Source of the DNA: Hoplostethus atlanticus
Lineage: Eukaryota; Chordata; Actinopteri; Trachichthyiformes; Trachichthyidae
Direction of reading: 5' to 3'
Assembly (NCBI GenBank): GCA_034670405.1
Contig: JAXDDX010000048.1
Location: 1,364,001 to 1,428,000, forward strand
DNA: 64,000 nt
Shown here: positions 47,945 through 57,568 of the stretch, piece by piece
Position numbering within the stretch: the stretch's first letter is position 1
How the letters are laid out: every line of letters begins with the position of its first letter
Translations under genes and position numbers: made by a program
Notes under the pieces: generated by a model
What the model was told of the DNA's origin: nothing
Database searches by the model: none
What the model saw: only the letters and a program-made list of their open reading frames with translations

Positions 47945-47977
47945 ACGGCCCAGAAATTATCCCAGAACAGGAAGAAG
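47945..47977 (+). CDS. apba1: apba1 coding exon 5: 33-base microexon in the PTB domain
   Basis: Encodes 11 residues, TAQKLSQNRKK (620-630), matching MAQKLAKSRKK of human Mint1. It is flanked by acceptor GGCAG and donor GTGCGG, the latter a poor match to consensus. It is short, in frame and too small for standard exon definition; such neuronal microexons are often regulated. Whether it is alternatively spliced here cannot be seen from DNA. Confidence 0.85.
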
Positions 47978-49322
47978 GTGCGGTACCTACATATATGTCT
48001 CGTCCTCCACCTCCACATTGCTTGGCTTTCTGCCTGTTTCATTGTCTGTGGGTGTTGCTCTCCTGTCCTGTTTGTCTTCTCAAAGTGTTTCTTTCATTCT
48101 GTTTTTAAATCCTGAATCTTTTCCTGAATCCTGAATCCAGCAACCAGCTTTGCCTTGTTGGAGTCACTGTATTCTCGGTCAAGTCCCCTCACCATTATTT
48201 CACCCCATATCAGACATTTTGCTCAATTTGTGTAATATTACTATATTTGTAAATCAAATAATGTTGTATTTAAGATCACCATATTTTGTGAAACGCATGT
48301 GGTGGAAGAAATGCAAGTTGCTGGATGCAGGAAACTGCTGCACAGGAGCTCTTTCTCTCTTTCTTTCTTGACACACTGTGAAGTCACACTGTGTTTGTGA
48401 TTGTATTCAAAGTGCATTATTGTCTCTCTGGCACAGCTTCTATATTTTCCGTGGTATTGTGCATATTCCATTACAGTTTTTAGCAGTCACGCTGCATACT
48501 CACACTGTGAATCTGTCAGTAATATGAAACCTATCCAACAAGCACTGGTCCACTGTATGTGCACTACTGCAACCTTCACAGTTAGCACAAGCCCAGTTTA
48601 CTTATTGGGTTGTGATGACCAGCTTAGCATAGTCCGTCTCTTGGTTTCCGGGACCCATTTTGTGTGTGTGAACATTCCCCTCTAATATTTCTGATACTTA
48701 ATGAAAGCAACTGAATTAAACGCATGTGTAAGGTCTTGCAGGGTGGGGTGGGTGAGGGTCGCACCTGGGCCAGTGTGTCCCATTAAAACCTACAGACAAA
48801 TTGGAAATTTTACATTTGAACTCAGAAATAATTGAGGGAGCGTTGTCAGCCTGTGACGGCCTCTGATCACTGCTCTTAACAATCGGAAATGCCCTTATTC
48901 TTTGACATAAATGTAGCACACAACAATGTGTCCTCGGGATCAGTTTTGAGAATCTGTGTTCGGACAATTGTAACCTCAGTGAGACCAAACACCACCCCAG
49001 TGCTAACACTAGCCTCCCTGCTAGCCGCAGAGGCGCTAACTCAACCCCATACTCAGTATACTTTGTGTACGTGCACACTGTGTGGACACCGTGAGGAAAA
49101 ACAACGTGGTTTAGTTTATTTACCCAAGATAGTAGTGCAAAATTCTGGATCATTAAAAAAATAGTATTTAACCATGTAAAAATGCAATTAGTTTAGCAGC
49201 TGGTTTATCAATGTTTTCCCTCACTATGTAGTCTGGTCATACTGAGCCTGTTGTGGACCTCTCTATCTATCTATCTATCTATCTATTCATTCAGTGACAT
49301 ATGTTGGCATGTTTGGTTTTGC

Positions 49323-49369
<47 letters not shown>

Positions 49370-49398
49370 TGTGTCTGCGTGTGCGTGTGTGTGTGCAG
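47978..49398 (+). other. apba1: apba1 intron 5 (1.4 kb)
   Basis: Donor GTGCGG, acceptor GCAG. Ends with (CTAT)n at 49262-49287 and a GT microsatellite that runs to the acceptor. No gene or exon seen otherwise. Confidence 0.85.
49323..49394. repeat. GT microsatellite at the exon 6 acceptor
   Basis: GTGTGT run with a few interruptions (TCTGCG, GCGT) reaching the CAG at 49396-49398. It occupies the place of the polypyrimidine tract. Confidence 0.95.
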
Positions 49399-49485
49399 GC
49401 CCCTGAGGGTGAGCCTCAGCCCATGACAGAGGTGGATCTCTTCATCTCCACCCAGAGGATCAAAGTGCTCAACGCCGACTCCCAG
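49399..49485 (+). CDS. apba1: apba1 coding exon 6: PTB domain
   Basis: Encodes residues 631-659 (87 bases, phase 0), [20 protein letters not shown] followed by IKVLNADSQ, nearly identical to human. The sequence before the acceptor is a GT microsatellite from about 49323 running to GCAG at 49395-49398, with no usual polypyrimidine tract. The donor, GTTCTG, is also weak. Both ends suggest unusual exon definition. Skipping would stay in frame but remove a PTB beta strand. Confidence 0.95.
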
Positions 49486-50205
49486 GTTCTGTGCAGTTAA
49501 AGTCTACCACTTTGACTGTGGCAATGAATGATGAGTATAATCTGCAAGCTAGAGGTGGTGTTTAGCAATAAAGCCCAGCTAGCACATTATGTAACGGCAA
49601 CGTAACCCATTGGGACTCATGACTTACTATCTGACAATGTTGTAGATGCGTGCTCTGATATTAAATAACTAACATTACCTGTTGCTCATCAAATTACCAT
49701 CTGGCTATGTGTTCAACAACAAACAAACCCCAGTAAAAAGCTGAACAACACTTTGTATAATAGTAATAATTTTCCTATCTTTCCCACTGTAGACAAAAAA
49801 TGCAGATCAAGATATTTTTAATCTCCAAATTAAAAATGTTCTGTGATCTATGCACTTAAATAATCCAACAATTATTCAACAATTTTACTCTTATCTTATT
49901 CGGGCTATCTGGCTGCTTTATAGCAAGAGGCTGCTGGCGAATTGATATGGGAATGCAATAATTGAAAAGCTGTGTGGTTTCAGGCTGGTTGATGTTACAA
50001 CAGTTACGAATTTTTTCAAGGTGCATGTCAATGTCATAATTATATAACTAATTATATCTTTGTTGTTTTGATATCAGGTAAAACCACAAGGGAGTCTATT
50101 CTTACCCATGTAACATTATTAACACTATTACTATCGCCAGCAGTGAAAGGAAAAAATTTGAACAAAGCTTATTTCAGACAGATGTTAAATTATTAGTCTG
50201 ATAGT

Positions 50206-50365
50206 CTTGGGGCGTCCTGGCTCAGCTGGCTAAAGTGCTTACTATTTAAATGCGACATCTTGGCTTTGAATCTGACTTAGGACCTTTGTTTTATGTTTTA
50301 TGTTCTGTTCCTGTCTCTCTCTACTAATAAAATAAAAAAGGCAAAAAGTGTAAAAAGAAAAAAAA
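50206..50365 (+). mobile_element. tRNA-derived SINE
   Basis: GGCGTCCTGGCTCAGCTGG (box A) and GGCTTTGAATCTGAC (box B), then TTCCTGTCTCTCTCTACTAA and TAAAATAAAAAAGGCAAAAA, the 3' tail of a common acanthopterygian SINE. The body between them is shortened. Confidence 0.65.
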
Positions 50366-50805
50366 ACGTATTTGACAATATCATAATAAATGGTATTATT
50401 TATAGTCGTACAATTATTGAACTGACTATTGACTGATTATATTATTGTCAGTTTTAACAGTTATTCTGTGACAATATTGTAATTTATGGTCTTGTAATTC
50501 ATGGAATATGAATAGAATTAGATGTCAGAACTTCATGTTGGTCCTTCTGGAGGTGCCAATCATCAACCAATCATCTCTCATAGGAGGGGAGACCACTTGA
50601 TAAACAAGACGACATCCCTGCTTTCACCCTTGTTTCTTTAACATCCATCCAAGCTAGGTTTTTATATAGGCGCTCTCCCAAAATAGCACAAGGGATGGTT
50701 ACATCATATATTGGAAAAGCCAATTGCTTCAGCTAATGAGTTAAATAATGGAGATAGATAAAGTGACATGAAGTTGAGAGAAATATTGAGATCATAACTC
50801 TTATC

Positions 50806-51120
50806 AGAATCAGAATTAGTCCATGTTAGCGGGGGACCGGGGCCTTGTTGATTAGGCCGGTAGCAGAAGGAAAGAAGCTGTTCTTGTGGCGTGAGGTTTT
50901 GGTCTTGATGGACTGCAGCCTCCTGCCAGAGGGGAGTGACTCAAAGAGTTTGTGTCCAGGGTGGGAGGGGTCGGCTACAATCCTACCTGCACGCCTCAGA
51001 GTCCGAGAGGCGTACAGGTCCTGGAGAGATGGCAGATTGCAGCAAATCACCTTCTCAGCAGAGCGAATGACAGGCTGCAGTCTGCCCTTATCCTTGGCAG
51101 TGGCAGCAGCGTACTAGATG
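50806..51120 (-). mobile_element. Rex1-like LINE 3' fragment
   Basis: The minus strand codes [40 protein letters not shown] and KTKTSRHKNSFFPSATGLIN, the C-terminal end of Rex1/Babar-type reverse transcriptases (DPSHPGH.LF..LPSGRR..SI). It ends TTATCAGAATCAGAATTAG on the plus strand side. Its inner limit near 51117 is about 32 bases from apba1 exon 7. Confidence 0.75.
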
Positions 51121-51149
51121 GTGTTGTGGTGCTCTTGTCTTCTCGCCAG

Positions 51150-51335
51150 GAGACCATGATGGACCACCCTCTGCGGACCATCTCATACATTGCTGACATC
51201 GGCAACATTGTGGTTCTGATGGCCCGACGCCGAATGCCTCGACCCGACTCCCAGGAGAACGTGGAGGCCTCAGACCCCGGCCAAGACAACAAGCGCCAGT
51301 ACAAGATGATCTGCCATGTGTTTGAGTCTGAGGAT
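51150..51335 (+). CDS. apba1: apba1 coding exon 7: PTB domain core
   Basis: Encodes residues 660-721, starting [20 protein letters not shown] and ending [15 protein letters not shown], matching vertebrate Mint1. The acceptor is GCCAG at 51145-51149 and the donor is GTGAGT at 51336. A LINE remnant on the opposite strand ends only about 30 bases upstream. An open frame runs from 50952 through that remnant straight into this exon in the correct frame, but the true exon start is set by the AG at 51149 and by family comparison. Confidence 0.96.
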
Positions 51336-51479
51336 GTGAGTCCAACAAGAACAGATATATGCCAGCTTGCGAGAAGGGCCATCACCTCCATATTCCAATG
51401 TGGCTTAGAGACTGTAGTATTTTCACTAGGTCCTTGTTGAACTGCCTTGATTTTTCCATGTCACATTTCTCTACAATAC

Positions 51480-51752
51480 AAATTTCTTGTAGAAGCGTTT
51501 AGCTAGCTTCTAGCTAGTAGAAGATTAATTTCAACTTCCCTGGTTTCCTAACATAAGTGTTGTTATTTTACAACATTAGATTGTTCGATTTAGGTTTTGC
51601 ATATTGATTGTCGGACATCTTCGTTGTGAGTGGGCTTAATCCTTTGTTGAAGATGTAGCGTTAGCATAAAGGTGTATGTTAGCAGTAACGTTAGCTGTTA
51701 AGTTCTAGTAGTGTGCTATTATTGGTGATTTCATTTGATTACATTATTTTCC
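51480..51752 (-). repeat. dispersed repeat, minus copy
   Basis: Inverse partner of 43714-43981, with blocks of near identity throughout. The two copies face each other across exons 4-7. Confidence 0.8.
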
Positions 51753-51845
51753 AAGACACACACAGCTGGCAAGCATAGAACCAATGCTGAGCTAGTTTTC
51801 ACTTGTTTGTGTCTTAGCGTTTATAGCTACAGCTTTGTCTGACTA

Positions 51846-52319
51846 AGGCCCCGTTTAGACTTGGCATTAAGATCCGATTTGGGAGATCCAATCTCAAGTT
51901 AACACCTCTAAGTACAGGTGTTAACGCACCCAAATCGCATTTAGGGCGCAGTGAGATCGCATCGCTCAGACCACATTCGGAGGTGGTCTAGAACGGATAT
52001 GACCACATTGTTTTAGCAGTGTGCACGCGAATGTGTTCTGGGTCGCATTGAAGGACCGCCTACACAACTGACGTCCTCTGTTTAAGTGGCAGGGCTGTCA
52101 AAATTACGATTAAAACACATCGGTTCGAACCATTCCAATATCTATTTTTGCGCATTACATCCATAAGAGGGCAAACCAATACAACGAGAGACATGACTAC
52201 TGGTATAGGTATATTTATTTCAACATGTCTTTTAAAAGATCGACATATCTACACATCACAAAATAAACTAATAAAATAATGTCCTATACTGTAAAATGTC
52301 ATTTAAAGACCAGACCCCT

Positions 52320-52368
<49 letters not shown>

Positions 52369-52616
52369 CGCCATGTTTGGTGCTAGAGTGAGAGAACGCG
52401 CTGTCTCTCATAGCGAGATCAAATGAATGATTGGTAATTGATATGATATCAGGCTAACTGGTATGATGATGTACGTGTTTATTTGCATGTAGAGCGGGGA
52501 ACTGAGATCCGATCACTAGACGCATTCTAATGCCAGGGGTAAACGGATGTACTTAGAGGTGTGAACTTGATCGGATCGCCCAAATCGGATGTTAATGCCA
52601 GGTCTAAACAGGGCCT
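51846..52616. mobile_element. non-autonomous DNA transposon with long TIRs
   Basis: Left AGGCCCCGTTTAGACTTGGC, then ATCCGATTTGGG, AACACCTCTAAGTAC. Right, in reverse complement, AGGCCCTGTTTAGACCTGGC, ATCCGATTTGGG, CACACCTCTAAGTAC. The TIRs are about 70-80 bp with few mismatches. The 771-bp element has no transposase and carries a (TC)n tract at about 52327-52363. The flanks TAA and TAT may be a decayed 3-bp target duplication of PIF/Harbinger type. The high TIR similarity suggests moderate age. Confidence 0.82.
52322..52363. repeat. (TC)n microsatellite
   Basis: CT/GCTC run inside the long-TIR transposon. Confidence 0.9.
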
Positions 52617-53014
52617 ATGTTCCCTACAGTTGTTGGTTTTAGATGGAGAACCAGTCTGCTAGTGCCAGCTGAGACACTGGATAACAGCAGAGCTATGCAG
52701 CCTTATATTCTTCGGATATGTCGGATATGTACCTATGATATGTTAATCATTCAGTCAGGCATTTTATTCTCATCTCAGTTCAGACAACTCTCACATAATC
52801 ATTCTCTCATCCCTCATTTACTTTACAGTTCACCATCCATATCTCAACGTAGGGCCGCAGATATGATGCTAAAATTCTGCACGCCTGTAAATCAAAATGG
52901 ATGTCCTCAAAATGAACATTTTTGATGACTTGAGCAATTTACCAGAGCATCAATGATTGATGATGATGATCAATGAATTAAGTTACACCCTCTCCACCCC
53001 CCGTCCACCACTAG

Positions 53015-53194
53015 GCCCAGTTGATCGCTCAGTCCATTGGGCAAGCCTTCAGTGTGGCTTACCAGGAGTTCTTGAGGGCCAATGGCATCAACCCCGAGGA
53101 CCTGAGCCAGAAGGAGTACAGTGACCTGCTCAACACCCAGGACATGTACAACGATGACCTCATCCACTTCTCCAAGTCCGAAAACTGCAAAGAT
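53015..53194 (+). CDS. apba1: apba1 coding exon 8: C-terminal helix of the PTB domain and linker
   Basis: Encodes residues 722-781. [20 protein letters not shown] is the long C-terminal PTB helix, followed by the linker with [16 protein letters not shown] and SKSENCKD. Acceptor CTAG at 53011-53014, donor GTAAGT at 53195. The linker after the helix is part of the region known in Mint1 to regulate APP access to the PTB pocket. Confidence 0.96.
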
Positions 53195-53659
53195 GTAAGT
53201 ATATCTATGGTCAAGCCATAGATTAAGATGCTCACTTATTCAGTTAAGAACTGTAAAGATGTGAGTCAGCTGTCTTATGTACGACTCAAATGTTTAGCTG
53301 TTTACAATACATAAAGGACATTGTGTCAGATACAGTACATGTTGGATGTTGGTAACTGACTTGTGCACAGATCTAGGCAACCTGGTCTGAGTCCTGAGTC
53401 ATAAAATGCTGAAGCCAATGGAGCGCTATTAAAGGTGTGGGTGGAGGGGATTCCTTCATTCCTTCATGCAGGATGCTGGTTCTCATCACAAACATTCAGA
53501 TTAGAGAGTTATGACCAGATTTGATCTCTCTGCTGGCTTATCATGGACAAAAATGCCAAACGCAATCTTAAAAAAAATGTATTAACTTGCTTTTTTCTAT
53601 TGATGCTTTTCTTAGTTTTTTTTGTCTGCTTGTTGATTACCCGCTGTCACCTCCCCTAG
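53195..53659 (+). other. apba1: apba1 intron 8
   Basis: 465 bases, GTAAGT to CTAG. No repeat or exon recognised. Confidence 0.9.
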
Positions 53660-53872
53660 GTGTTCATAGAGAAGGCTAAAGGGGAGATTCTGGGCGTGGT
53701 CATCGTGGAGAGCGGGTGGGGCTCCATCCTGCCTACCGTTATCATCGCCAACATGATGCATGCTGGGCCGGCTGAGAGGTCTGGTCGACTTAACATCGGA
53801 GACCAGATCATGTCCATTAATGGGACCAGTCTGGTGGGACTGCCACTGTCCACCTGTCAGAGCATCATCAAG
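53660..53872 (+). CDS. apba1: apba1 coding exon 9: first PDZ domain
   Basis: Encodes residues 782-852. [18 protein letters not shown] contains the carboxylate-binding loop of PDZ1, and [20 protein letters not shown] is the conserved PDZ core. It is nearly identical to human Mint1. Acceptor CCTAG at 53655-53659, donor GTACAG at 53873. The domain is completed by exon 10. Confidence 0.96.
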
Positions 53873-54900
53873 GTACAGGAAGTGTGTGTGTGTTTGTTGA
53901 GTTTTAGGTCTTCAGAGTGAGGTTCAATAGGCTTAGGGTTAACTGTCATTCTTTTAAAAAATGTTGTTAGTAGTAGTAGTATGTTTAATAAAAAAAAAAA
54001 GATTGATATATTATTAATATAATGTTTTATATTATTAAACATTCATATAAAAATATATTTATGATGAAAATGATATACAAAATGACAGCAATAGATCAAT
54101 ACAATAGAGCAATAGATCTCAATACATCAAGTTGCATCAACATGTATTACTGAAGTATTTGTTCAGGGCGACTGAAATCATGAAATGAGGAAACGTAGTG
54201 CTGGTGAGGAACAATATGACAAGCTGAAAGACTTCCATTCTTTGGCCACTTTATTTTGGTTAAATGTGGTTAACTAGATGTCCCTTTTGCTGTAGCACAT
54301 GGTATATTCTTTATTTTCCCCTAGAAAAAGAATAAGTGTCTCCTTGATGTCGAAATTCAGGGTAGTTTTTTTTCTAACAAATGGTTTGTGTACACAACCT
54401 ATGTCTACACTCCTATATGGCAAGACTATTGTCACACAATGTCAATGTCTTTCTCAGTTTTCTTTCTCAGTTTGTGATCAGATACTCTGCTACTGTATAC
54501 TGTCTGTACAGTGCCAAATATGGTTCAAGTTTGTGTAGTGATGTTATTATGACCGCTTTGTCAGTATCTTATTTTTGTAATTGTTTCATGATCACAATGC
54601 TGGCTGCAGTTGCTTTCCTGGGAAAAATATGTTTTTGTGTGTGAAATGTGTCTTTTAACCACTACAGTTCTCGAATCCACCAGCATACGAGCACCCCATT
54701 GGTTCATTGTAGAGGCAGTACACCATTTGCTGCATGAATTTGCGTTAGCATTTTGACCACAGTGCCATGGTCTTCAAGAGAAAACGTGTTTATACTATTA
54801 TACCAAAATCACCACTGCCCATATCACATGTCTTTAATATGTCTATTTGCAAACAGCAACTTTGCACATTTCACTGATGCTATATTGTTCCTCTGTGTAG
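53873..54900 (+). other. apba1: apba1 intron 9
   Basis: About 1.0 kb, AT-rich at 53985-54065. No recognised element. Confidence 0.9.
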
Positions 54901-55020
54901 GGTCTAAAGAACCAGTCCCATATCAAGCTGAATATTGTCAGATGTCCTCCAGTGACCACCGTACTCATCAGACGGCCCGACCTCCGCTACCAGCTGGGCT
55001 TCAGCGTCCAGAATGGCATT
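54901..55020 (+). CDS. apba1: apba1 coding exon 10: end of PDZ1 and start of PDZ2
   Basis: Encodes residues 853-892, starting [20 protein letters not shown] and ending [13 protein letters not shown]. The last piece is the binding loop of PDZ2 (LGFS). The tight link between PDZ1 and PDZ2 is typical of the Mint tandem. Acceptor TGTAG at 54896-54900, donor GTGGGT at 55021. His replaces Arg at one PDZ1 position relative to human; otherwise it is conserved. Confidence 0.96.
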
Positions 55021-55213
55021 GTGGGTAGCACTGTGATTCTGCTGGGTTTTTATTTTGTCAAGTTATACTAGTCATTTATTTGAGTCACTTCATATGAATT
55101 TGCTTGAATGTATTTTTTCCAAAACTATTATTTGCAGTAAATCACCTTTCATTCAGATAATTGCTATTTGATATACAATCCAATACAATTTCAAGCCTTA
55201 ATCTCTTCCTCAG

Positions 55214-55354
55214 ATCTGCAGCCTTATGCGTGGGGGCATCGCTGAACGGGGCGGGGTCAGGGTGGGCCACCGAATCATCGAGATCAACAGCCAGAGTGTC
55301 GTGGCGACGCCCCATGAAAAAATTGTTCACATCCTGTCCAGTGCTGTGGGAGAG
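55214..55354 (+). CDS. apba1: apba1 coding exon 11: second PDZ domain
   Basis: Encodes residues 893-939: [40 protein letters not shown] and LSSAVGE. This is the core of PDZ2. Acceptor CTCAG at 55209-55213, donor GTGAGA at 55355. Phase 0 at both ends, 47 codons. Confidence 0.96.
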
Positions 55355-57496
55355 GTGAGAAACGGGGTTAGGAGTCAGAAATGGCAGAATCAGAATCTCT
55401 TTAGCAACCAAAGGTAAAAACCCTAACCCTACCCTTGGTTTCATCGCTGGGCTTTACATACACATTCACTGACCCTTCACACTGTCAAGACATACTGGAA
55501 AGTAGTGCAAATACTGTATGTATACTGTACATTTAACATTATATAGCTGTGCATATTTGAGCAGCATTATAGTTGCAGCTGTAGAGGGAAATTGTAATGA
55601 GTGACTAACACTGGATTGGTTGCTCGTACCCCAACGAATTCTGTTATTCTGGTTAGCTGGGTCCAGTGTTGGAATCGGCACACTGGGATGCACACATAAA
55701 AACACGTAAGCATCACTGCATGGCAGAAAGTGAAAGTCTGAATAGCATTTGAAGTCAACAAACAGGATGTTGGCATAGGAGCCAGGGGTGTCCATGTGAT
55801 AAAAGATGTACTGGACACCTGTTGGCAATTTACCTGAACGTTTCAGTTGAGAATCCATTGGATTCTGGAGCGTTCCTCATGTTTTGCTGGTGTAAAAGTG
55901 CCTTTTATTCTGTCATGACGACTGGTGCATGGGGCCGGTGCCGGGCTCTTGGAAGAGTATTAGCTGTTGAGGTGAGGTTGGGGGAACCTTTTTTCAAAAT
56001 TGAGCAAGCAAGTCAAGCATGGCAGAAGGTCTTTTCCTGGGGTTTGTGAGTGTTTTGAGTGAATGCTATCCTGAACCTATTGTTGGCAAACTGTCTCTCT
56101 GGTCTTATGTTCGTGGATGTTCCTAGAGGTCTTAATCTCCTTTGTAAACCATGACGTTGTTGTACTTCATATTGATCACTCACATCTAAAGGCCTCCTGC
56201 TCTGTAAGTCTGAGGCAGTCTTTGACCTCTCTCAGGGATTCGCCTTTGAACTGTGGCTCAGGTTTGGCTGCTTTTTGTATGTTGGACTTTATCAAAATTT
56301 TTAAGCAGGGCCCAGAGAGAGCAAAATAAGCAACACATTTTATAATGTTAATGTAAATAAAGCAGCCATGTGGCCACTGGGAAGACATAGATCTGACAGC
56401 CCAGAGGAACATGCTTGATCCTCTTGAAAACTCTGTGCCAGTATAGACAGATTTAGGACCATTTCATTTGGCCCACATTTTCTTTTGAACTCTTATCTGT
56501 GATAGTCAAAAATGGCATTATAGCATGGCTTTCAGTCTGTTTGGCCTCAGCAATAAGGGTATGAAGTAATGAATTACATATATCAGGGTTTTCCCTGCCT
56601 TTTCTGCTAGCACCAAAGTGAAAAGAAGAAGGAACCAAGAGGAAATAATGGCACTTGTAATCATTTGACTTTTGGCATAATGTGGCCATCTGACCAGCAG
56701 AGGGCACTTGTAAATGACACAGCTCGGTAGTTCTCTAAGCAGAAGAAACAGCAGCAGACATCTTGTGATTGGTTGTGCAGGAAGGTTGTGTTGTCTTCTG
56801 GGTTAAAAACAGCAACAGTCACTACATAACACCCAGAGGTATATGCCGGTGCAGCCGGAGGAAGGGTTCAATGCTTATTACATTTTTAATGCAGTTAACT
56901 TCCGAGCTTCCGAGCAGTTGTACTGCAACTTGTACAGTTCAAAGCTTGTACCCTAACGAACAGTACTAATATAGCTTTTTGCCAGTTTAGTACTTGCGTG
57001 CGGCAGGACAGAAGTAGAACCTGTTACAATGTTTTTATTTTTTCCTCATTTTATGCCATGTTGTGAAGGTTTGGTCAAGCTATGCATTTCTGTCAAGTGA
57101 CTTGACAGGCTATCACCCAGCTCAGAATAAAGAATTCACAAAGTAAAACATTTGTTTGAATGTAACTTGCTCAAATCATTTTCATTTATTGAATAATACA
57201 TATATTAATAAATGACCCAGTAGCAAACCAGTGACAGGTCTCCTAATCAATCTGTTTTTATTACCTATTGATATTACAACTACTTGACTATGCACTACCT
57301 ATGCATATTATAGCTTAAATCTGCACTGGGCAAGATTTGGATGTAAAGATGCAGCTGTCTTATCAGCCTAAGTCAGGAAGTGGGGCTGCAACAGAGAAGA
57401 GAGTCAGATTTCCTCTAACTGAGACGCTGTAGCTTCACCCTGTTTGCCCAAATTAAATTGTGTTGGTCTTTATCACCCTCTCTGTTTCTCTTTCAG
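55355..57496 (+). other. apba1: apba1 intron 11 (2.1 kb)
   Basis: GTGAGA to TTTCAG. I recognise no transposable element or exon here. AATCTGCACTGGGCAAGATT near 57318 resembles the fragment CCTGCACTATGCAATCTTTG at 38944, perhaps a shared repeat. Confidence 0.8.
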
Positions 57497-57568
57497 ATCC
57501 ACATGAAGACGATGCCTGCAGCCATGTACCGCCTGCTGACTGCCCAGGAGCAACCTGTTTACATCTAA
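57497..57568 (+). CDS. apba1: apba1 coding exon 12: C terminus and stop codon
   Basis: Encodes residues 940-962, starting IHMKTMPAAMYRLLTAQEQP and ending VYI, then TAA at 57566-57568. The terminal PVYI is identical to mammalian Mint1; in the family this tail folds back into the PDZ1 groove and autoinhibits the PDZ tandem. The acceptor is TTTCAG at 57491-57496 after a clear pyrimidine tract. Confidence 0.96.
   Translation: MHMKTMPAAMYRLLTAQEQPVYI

Larger units (their letters stand above)
49486..51149 (+). other. apba1: apba1 intron 6 (1.7 kb)
   Basis: Donor GTTCTG, acceptor GCCAG. From 49500 to 50205 nothing is recognised. Then a SINE (50206-50365) and an antisense Rex1-like LINE tail (50806-51117) follow. 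Confidence 0.85.
51336..53014 (+). other. apba1: apba1 intron 7 (1.7 kb)
   Basis: Consists mainly of a dispersed repeat (51480-51752) and a DNA transposon derivative (51846-52616). Nothing else recognised. Confidence 0.9.
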
